DNA of 64,000 nt. Source: Schistosoma haematobium (Eukaryota > Platyhelminthes > Trematoda > Strigeidida > Schistosomatidae). Of this stretch, positions 56,885-64,000 are shown piece after piece; positions within the stretch are counted from its first letter, which is position 1; every line of letters begins with the position of its first letter. Where the stretch lies: contig NC_067202.1 in assembly GCF_000699445.3 (NCBI RefSeq), positions 7,435,458-7,499,457 of the forward strand, in the 5' to 3' direction. The notes beneath the pieces are model-generated. The model did no database searches, was not told the DNA's origin, and saw nothing but the letters and a program-made list of their open reading frames with translations. The position numbers and the translations under genes were made by a program.

Positions 56885-58260
56885 TTGTCCGTCAGATGTA
56901 ATCCATTAGAAGTTATATTTCTTAACACGAGGTTTCTTAGCGTCGAATTTCAAGAACATATTTATAATATCCCAACGAATAGAAAAATTAGATTTTCTGA
57001 TGTTTGGTGACTTAGTGTAAGCCACTTTGGGGTATTACTAATATATTACATATTTATTTATTTATTACAATCTACCCAATGCTCAATTTATTCGAAATTA
57101 TCCAGCATGGTTGAAAAGAGATCACGTTTAGGAAATGAATAATATTTATACCAAATTGTATGTATAAGAAGAGTGCTAAACACGACGCATTATTCTAAAT
57201 ATGTCTTAGGTAGTCATGAACATTTCAAGAATAGCAATCACCTTCAGTAGCCAGTACCAACTCTCATATAGGAATATCAGTCTCTAAGATGATTCAAAAA
57301 TAATGTTTCGATTGTTATATAATGGGAAGTAGTATGATGTCCAGTATGAGACTTCTTAGTATTACTCTTCTAGAATCTCCCCAGAGATTGAAATAGAGCA
57401 GAAAAGGTGAAATATTAAAGCTTTGTAGCCAATTTTCGATGAATAAGGGTTTTTTAAATAGATATTTGCCAGAAGGTTGATTTTGAATAGTTATGTATAA
57501 TCCTCATTTTGTTGGTAGAATCTTTCCACTATGTTTGATTCCAAAACAAAACTGTCTAACATTACTTCATACTTATTACAAAATAGAACACTTCTAATAC
57601 ATCTAACGAAAAACAGTGCCAAACTATGAATCAAATATGTTAACTGATAGAACAGCCTAACTCACATAAACCAACGAACATAAGTGGGTAGAAATGACCG
57701 AGTAACGTACAAACGAAGAAGGATGTGTATATGTATTCATTCACGTAGCGACCAATCAAAGAGTACATTGTTCTGGAGTTCAATTAAATATCCAAAAGTA
57801 TAACAGAATTAGACTACTAAGATTCAGACAACGTAAAGACAATATAAACAGATCAAATGAACTACAACTGTAATCAGTATTCAGGCTCATCAATTACTGT
57901 TAGATTATATACTGTTCAAAGGGAAAAATCATTAAAATCAAACCTAGTTATTCAGCTTAGTTTCAAAATTGTCCTAATTCTGTATATTTTTTTCCAGATT
58001 TATAGATTATCATCAAAAGTTCTAGTCGCCTAATATGATGACATAATCATATGATTTATAAGTCTAAATCATATAAAGTACATGTAATTACTCAGCTGAC
58101 TTCCAGGTATTCTGAATGGAGGTTTCAGAATATCGCATTTACAAAGCTTATGAATTGTTTGATGAAGAGATTAACAACAGTTATTATTAACAACAGTATT
58201 ATTCGTACAGCAAACGGGACCACGGTAATTTGTATACAATTACGAATACAACACTTCTAA
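56885..58260. other. AT-rich interval without recognised feature
   Basis: 1.4 kb; no repeats of the named families or genes seen. Confidence 0.4.
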
Positions 58261-58264
58261 AATT

Positions 58265-58505
58265 AATTTTAACAGTTGAATTCGTGATTCGATTTAAGCT
58301 GGACCACCATTGAAAACCTGGAAGCATTTGAAAATTGTGTCTTCCTAGTATGAGATTCCTCAGCGGTCTAGCATCCGGGACCTCCGGCATTTGATCACTG
58401 AGTCAGCATTCGATGGTGTTAATACCTAACTTCAATCGATCCCTGATTGGCTATCCAACCATTCATCGATTGCCTGAGGCAGATAGCTGTCGCTATCCGA
58501 CATAG
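58265..58505 (-). repeat. HH1 SINE, diverged, head-to-head with next copy
   Basis: Tail, corrupted hammerhead ('tagtatgagattcctcag'), tRNA-like remnant and 5' region ending at 'gacatagattgaacc'. Confidence 0.65.
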
Positions 58506-58539
58506 ATTGAACCTTTAGATGCAGGCCCAGTGGTCTAGA

Positions 58540-59077
58540 GGTTAAGCGTTCATGAGCGAAGCCAAAGGTCTTCAGTTCGAGTCTCACCTGCAGGGTCGTG
58601 GACGCACACTACTGACGAGTCCTGTAATAGGACGTTATGACGGTCCAGTGCTTCCAGATTTTCAATGGTGGTTTAGCTTGTAGTGTCGGTTATTATGTTA
58701 AACCCATATACCTCACTCTAGCTTTCGGACAACCCAATCTATTCATTCTACTTGAGTCACATTCTGACCTTATTATTAATTATTCGCTTATCAACCTTCA
58801 TTGTTTTTATATGAACGCATGTGTGTGTACATTTCCAATCCTATTCATCACATATCTGTAACTTATTTTTGTATGACTATAAATATTGATTAACGCTTAC
58901 CTAAATGGAGTTGACTTACCTGCCATCTCGACTGCGCGTCGTTTCGCTTCGCTCTATTCCATTCGCTTCATATAGAAAATATATGTATTTGAAATGCATT
59001 CTCGTTATTTGACTAATTTAATTGCGTTATTGACTAACGTGATTTAATTAGATGATTAGATATGATGATAGGCGACA
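58540..59077 (+). repeat. Right arm of the inverted LTR-D/HH1 pair
   Basis: Reverse complement of 52563-53101 with few differences. Together with 5.4 kb between them they form a large inverted repeat. Confidence 0.85.
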
Positions 59078-59138
59078 TATGTATTTCAATAACAATCATT
59101 GATACGATCTACTTGGAGTCAGATTCCGGGCTACTAAA
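58679..59138 (+). mobile_element. LTR-D, short form, in SINE tail with agct flanks
   Basis: TGTAGTGTCGG.. to ..GGGCTACTAAA, flanked by agct (58675-58678 and 59139-59142). It stops ~75 bp earlier than the copies at 3.2, 7.0 and 22.4 kb yet is flanked by a repeat, so the short end may be a real terminus of a subfamily. Confidence 0.65.
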
Positions 59139-59219
59139 AGCTTAAATTGACTCACGAATTCAACTATTAAAATTACTACAATCTTCACAAATCCCCATTC
59201 TGATCATAAGTGCTGAAAG

Positions 59220-60175
59220 TGTTTAGTAAAGCGACATATCATTTCAGAAGTGTGTAATCACAAGTGAATTTTGTTTACTGGAACGAAGCAAATATGGTTA
59301 TAAATTAGATACAAATCAATAGAACTGGATCATCACATGAGATTAAACAAACATCACACTCATAACTAAATACTAAGTGACGAATCAGCGTAGGTAATTC
59401 AGTTCTACAAAAAGTTAATCGCTATCCGGTTAACTTAATATTAGCATCCCGGAGTGGCTTAGTGGATGATGAAGGTTTCAATCTTACAATGGATATCACT
59501 TTCTTCAATTAACTAGATATACATTACTGACATTTACCACCTACAATGAAATTTAGACTCAAGATCTTCATCCAATTGTTTCCTCCACTACCTGAGATAA
59601 ACATCAGCTTCCACAGAAGCAATTAACGATACCACTAACTTCTCTTGAAATGTAAAATTCACTAAACCTATTTAAAAATTCATAATTGTATTACTTACAA
59701 ACAATCGTTAGTGTAGAAGTGATTCTTCTAACTTGACAATAATTTCCACCCTTGAATTTCAGAATGGTTTTACAGTTTATTAAGCAACAATTTTCGCTTA
59801 ATTGTCACTAATATGAAGTGCCAATCAGAAGTAGCCTAATGAAAAGATCAATCAATCGCAATCAGAAGTGATATCAAGGTCAAGCGGGACCAATGGGTCA
59901 ATTTCCAAAGGATAGAGTCGGATATATATGAATGATTATTTGTGCATTTCATTCGACAGTCCAATACACTTTCTCTCTCATGTAGTCAGATAGAGGATTA
60001 GCACGTAGCATATAAGGTATCAATATCAGATTTTGGACAACGCAAATCACAACAGACAAACGATTTATCAATGATACAATAACAAACATTGATGCATTGT
60101 TGTCCTCGTATATTTTTCTGAAACCTTATACAACGATCAAAAATCACTGACTGAATAGTGTTAGATTAGGATAAT
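59220..60175. other. AT-rich interval without recognised feature
   Basis: No genes. A weak tRNA-like 'ggagtggcttagtggatga' at 59454 is too isolated to call. Confidence 0.4.
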
Positions 60176-60179
60176 TATG

Positions 60180-60535
60180 TTATATCTTGAATGTTGATTT
60201 CTCGATATACCGCGGATAACAGAGCACTAGAACACCAAAACCTTTCCAAGTCGCAATAAGAAGACAGAAGACTAGTGAAACGAATATTATTCCAAACAGT
60301 GTCAATTATAGTACAAAATTGTCAGGTATTTCTAGTTTTTAGTAAGAACGAAATCATCATTACAGTCCTCCAATCCGCATACAGGGGCTATCAGCATTGT
60401 CCAATCGGGAAGCTACACGTAGGAATTCTAGAATATTCTTCCGAAAGGTGATTGGATGAAACATCTTCGGCTCCTTCTGAGCCTATTACGGCTTCCTCGC
60501 GTTCACCCGTGGTCCGTCGTCATAAATTACAAAAT
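60180..60535 (-). repeat. Dispersed repeat H, longer copy (LTR-like)
   Basis: 60180-60350 matches 47515-47690 in reverse. The adjoining 60370-60535 is GC-richer ('cgaagatgtttcatcc', 'acccgtggtccgtcg' strand-wise) and has the 'gattggacaatgctgatag' type of sequence also seen in LTR-G upstream parts. Possibly one LTR of about 350 bp; ends not defined. Confidence 0.5.
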
Positions 60536-60734
60536 ATAGTTGATAATCACAAGAAGTATAATACATTATAACACAAATTTAACAAGATGGAAAACGAGTT
60601 TTTAAAGTGAATTTCAACCAAGACACTGAAATTTCATACAGCTAACGAACAAACTAAAGAGGCGAAATTATCCTTCTAGATTCTACAACTGACATATTTA
60701 GAGAAATTACTTAATTGTTAGTTATTTATATCAG

Positions 60735-60890
60735 AATGGTTTTTAAGGGATATTATATTAATTTCAATGGTTGAAATCATGAGTCAATTGAGACGAGATG
60801 ATTATTCAAAACATGAAAACACTGGACAAGCCGTTTCGTCCTATTTTAAGAATCTTCAACAGTGCGTATTCACAATCCATGAGTTCCATG
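60735..60890 (-). repeat. HH1 SINE 3' portion
   Basis: Tail and hammerhead zone. GAAAC kept, box reads TTGAAGA, so it is dead. The tRNA-like block is absent. Confidence 0.65.
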
Positions 60891-61299
60891 ACATTCTCAA
60901 GTACCGGTTGTTTTTTTTTAGAAATATCAACGACACCAAAAAAAGAAAACTTTCAATAATCACTTAGAGAAGGAAGGATTCGAAACTGCTATTTTTTTTC
61001 TGATGGTAAACTCTTTCTAATGATCATTATTGATCAAATGACATTGGAAATCTTATGAATTCAATTATATTCATCATCAATATTTAGATAGTTTGATTGA
61101 ATTATAAAAAAAATATGGTCAGTTATAGTTACCTTGACGTTTAAAAAGTATTGATTATTGAATGACCTTGAACTTATTTAAAATTTAAATTAAACACTTT
61201 GGTTCATTTATTATTCCCACACTTTTTTTCTTCAAAATGTGACTTTATCACCAAATGCATATTGAATTATGTGAAGTTCAGTGATTATAAACATTGAAA

Positions 61300-61322
61300 A
61301 TTGCAACAACAACAACAACAAA
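61300..61322 (+). repeat. (CAA)n microsatellite
   Basis: Six to seven CAA units. Confidence 0.85.
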
Positions 61323-61434
61323 AATCTATGTAAATTCTACATTATTACGCTTAAATGTTAATCATGAATAGACAAGAATTAAAATACGTATAATGAATTT
61401 GATTTAGAGTTCCAACATTATAAATGTAATTATA

Positions 61435-61885
61435 TCATCAGTCGGTTAAAGCTAGACTATTATGAGAAACCCGGAAGCATTAGATGACCGTTCCGTTTCT
61501 AGTATGGAACTCCGTAACAGTGCGCATCCACACTCCCGTACACAGGACTCGATACCAGAACCTTCATTTTCACTCACGAATGCCTAACATCTAGATCACT
61601 AATCTGATATCCAACGGTGTTAATGTCTACCTTCAACTAATCTACGATATTGCACGACCATCTATTATTGTCTTCAATGAGTCACTGCCTTACAACAGAC
61701 ACGGTTAAACTCCACTGGTCACAGCTTTTGATTAGAACTCCAGGAAATACATATTGAAACCAGTCACTAGTGAGCACATAATGATTATTATCAGAATGGG
61801 GGTTTGTAGAGAATGTAGCGACTTAGTGGTTAAATTCATGAACTGATTAATACTAGTCCATCATGGAAAACCTGGAAGCAAATAC
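61435..61885 (-). repeat. HH1 SINE, plus a second truncated tail
   Basis: 61435-61790 is a full-order HH1 with decayed hammerhead. 61795-61885 is the 3' end of another HH1 ('agaatgggggtttgtaga', 'gaaaacctggaagca') cut at the helix I strand. Confidence 0.7.
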
Positions 61886-61995
61886 TAATCTAAAGATTTT
61901 CCTATATAAAAGCTGGGTGTTCGAAAATAGGAATTTGGAAATTTCAAAGTACATCTTTCACTAATAAGATGGAATACAAACATCATTTATTAATA

Positions 61996-62250
61996 TGGTG
62001 TGTGCTACTTATGTTGACATAAGTAGTATATAACACCAATCAGGAATGGAATGCCTAACAACAGAAGGTTGAGAAGATCAAATTGAATAGAACAGGAACA
62101 AAGAGTAATTGTTACGGAAATAGAGGAACGATGAAGTTTAAGACAATTCATAAAGTATTGAACCTAAGTTTTCACATCTTTCCAAAGAACATTGTAAGAT
62201 GTTAAAAAAAAACATTAGTTTTCCCCACATGAGTGTTTGCGTTCATTACA
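61996..62250 (+). repeat. S300 repeat
   Basis: Hairpin 'ctacttatgttgacataagtag' is intact. It ends 'tgtttgcgttcattaca'. Confidence 0.65.
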
Positions 62251-62832
62251 TAAATATTACAGTTAAAACTTTAAGTCTAGAAGATTTAAAAACCCTTATT
62301 GTCAACACACTTTGTTAGCACAAAAAGGTACAAATGTGGAGCATTCATAAATATACTTCTTAACCTATTGAATATTCATCAATAGATCACGTCTATAACA
62401 GGTTGAAGATTTCAATTATCTACAGTTGATGATAATAATATAAAACATCAACTTATCATTGAATTGTGTAAATCCCTCAAAATTTTCACAATTCTCTTTT
62501 TTCTTTATAATGATTTGTATGATCTTCACAGATTCAATCTCAACTGCAGTCAATTGTGTTTTGTCTAATGAATTCATTGTTGAAAATATCATTGATTAAG
62601 TTGTTTTTTTGTTTACATTTTTACCCATCCATATCTTGTCACTGGTTACTTAGACTGTAATTATCTACAGTATATTTTAATTCATACTATCACCATAGCA
62701 ACATATCTATCCGGCATAAAAGAAACTTACTAACTATTCAATATTGAACGTTTAGTCGATGGGATCAATAACAATTCACTGACTAATCTCATCCATTACT
62801 ATGTTTAAATCTGTTATATGTTTACATTTTAT

Positions 62833-63122
62833 TGAGATCATGAACCGATTGATATTAGACCACCAATGAAAACCTGGAAGTATTGGATGGCTGATTCGTT
62901 CTATTGTGAGACTCCTCAGAAGTGCGCATCCACGATCCCGCTCAAGCGATTCGAACCTAGGCCCTTCAGTCTCGCGCGTTAACGCTTAACCTACTGGATC
63001 ACTGAGCCAGCATCCAATGGTGTTAATGTCTAGCCTCAATCAATCTACGATGTTGCGCGACCATCAATCGGTTCATGATCTCAATCAAAAACTTAACAGT
63101 CTCCACAACCCCTAAACTGATA
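62833..63122. mobile_element. Fold-back HH1 SINE with 12-bp TSD
   Basis: A minus copy through tail, hammerhead and tRNA-like block into the 5' region flips at about 63062 to a plus-oriented tail ('atcaatcggttcatgatctc'). It is flanked by tttacattttat at 62821-62832 and 63123-63134. The hammerhead has CTGAGGA but GAATC for GAAAC and ATC for GTC. Confidence 0.88.
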
Positions 63123-63439
63123 TTTACATTTTATATTGAAATATGTAAATTACATAACTGTAAAATAATTGTTTATTAAAATTCATAATAAAATGTATGT
63201 ATAACCATAAAATCAGTCTATTGTTCCGTACTATGAATTCAACTATGGTATCATTCATAGTCTAGACTGTAAGTTTGAAATCAGTTCAAATATTTGTCGT
63301 TCAGATCATATATAAATAATTTAAGAAATAATTCAACTGGCAAGTAGAATGAATATCATACAAATCAATAGATCCAAGTAATAACTAACCAGCCTTTAAA
63401 CCAATTAATTGTCAATCCTTATAAATATCATTTTCATTT

Positions 63440-63805
63440 CAATCGATCCATGATCTTGTGTAACCATTCATTCATTTAACTGAGGTGAATAACTGTCTTA
63501 AAACCGATACGTATTGAACTTCATTGATCACAGCATTTCGTAAAAACTTCGATTAAATTTAAACTTTAACACCTTTGAATGCCCGCTCAGTAGTTTAGAG
63601 GTTAAGCATTTTTAAGCGAAACCGAAGGTTCTGGGTTCGAGTCCAACGTGCAGGAGAGTGGATGTGCACTGCTATGGAATCCAATACTAGGAAGTAACAA
63701 TAATCCAGTGCTTCCAGATTTTCAATGGTGGTTTAGCTTATATCGACTGCTGAATTCAACTATGAAAACACTACAATCTTCACAAATTCCTATAATGATT
63801 CTACA
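63440..63805. repeat. Head-to-head HH1 SINEs
   Basis: 63440-63555 is a minus 5' region. 63560-63805 is a plus copy with B-box-like 'gggttcgagtcc' and full tail ('caaattcctataatgat'). Hammerhead lost. Confidence 0.65.
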
Positions 63806-64000
63806 TTCTTTGTAAATCTAATCACATCTTTTTAAGATTTAATTAATACCGTTCTTTCAGTCAGGTTCTTAGTTAATTAGTTTAATCTATAAATTTGTGA
63901 TTATTGTATATGTGAAGGGTTTAATGTTAAACACCTTATTCAAAATACAGATTGTGTTTAGTTCAGTTTAAAAACGAAACTAATTCTAATGAGATATTGA

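Larger units (their letters stand above)
58510..59215 (+). repeat. HH1 SINE interrupted by LTR-D
   Basis: tRNA-like block and hammerhead (58600-58650, GAAAC lost) up to 'gtttagctt' at 58679. LTR-D follows, then the SINE tail resumes at 59139 ('agcttaaattgactcac') and runs to 'cccattctgat'. Confidence 0.8.

Noticed and set aside
60180..60535. Exact LTR boundaries for repeat H
   Set aside because: TG...CA ends and a matching TSD could not be found for either copy, so only a repeat is annotated.

Overview
The window is repeat-dominated DNA from a blood fluke of the genus Schistosoma, probably the mansoni/haematobium side. This rests on content: tRNA-like SINEs that carry hammerhead-ribozyme motifs (the Sm-alpha type), an RTE-clade LINE of the SR2 type, Penelope-like element fragments, and a strongly AT-rich background. 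I found no exon of a host gene, no rRNA and no free-standing tRNA gene. The only long reading frame is the retrotransposon ORF at 18.0-21.0 kb.

Layout. 0-9 kb: hammerhead SINEs, one LTR-like element (LTR-D) flanked by a 4-bp repeat, and copies of a ~290-bp repeat with a hairpin near one end (S300). 9.3-10.5 kb: end of a Penelope-like element (PLE) between two direct repeats. 12-17 kb: SINEs and nested S300 copies. 17.85-21.6 kb: a nearly complete SR2-type RTE element on the minus strand, with a 12-bp target-site duplication (TSD), inside an older repeat (Rep-E). 22-31 kb: a direct duplicate of the 3-4 kb segment, degraded SR2 pieces, a polypurine tract, a solo LTR (LTR-G) with a 5-bp TSD and a LINE-F 3' end. 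31-44 kb: paired inverted SINEs, the best-preserved hammerhead (34.6 kb), a second solo LTR-G, an SR2 copy with an internal inversion, and an intact paralogue of Rep-E. 44-64 kb: LINE-F tails, LTR-D, a PLE reverse-transcriptase remnant, a perfect 95-bp-arm fold-back SINE, and two SINE/LTR composites inverted relative to each other.

How the parts fit. The SINEs have Pol III A/B-box-like sequence, a hammerhead and a 3' tail, and no coding capacity. Their 10-12 bp TSDs resemble that of the SR2 element (12 bp), so an RTE-type enzyme is the plausible mobiliser (inference). The feature I find least expected is that many SINE copies are head-to-head inverted dimers. At least three are flanked as a unit by 11-12 bp TSDs, so the fold-back form itself was inserted. 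Hammerhead cores are mostly mutated; one copy keeps the whole core and three helices.

Family names (HH1, HH2, HH3, S300, LTR-D, LTR-G, Rep-E, LINE-F, J, K, H) are local labels. Repeat edges are approximate unless a TSD is given.
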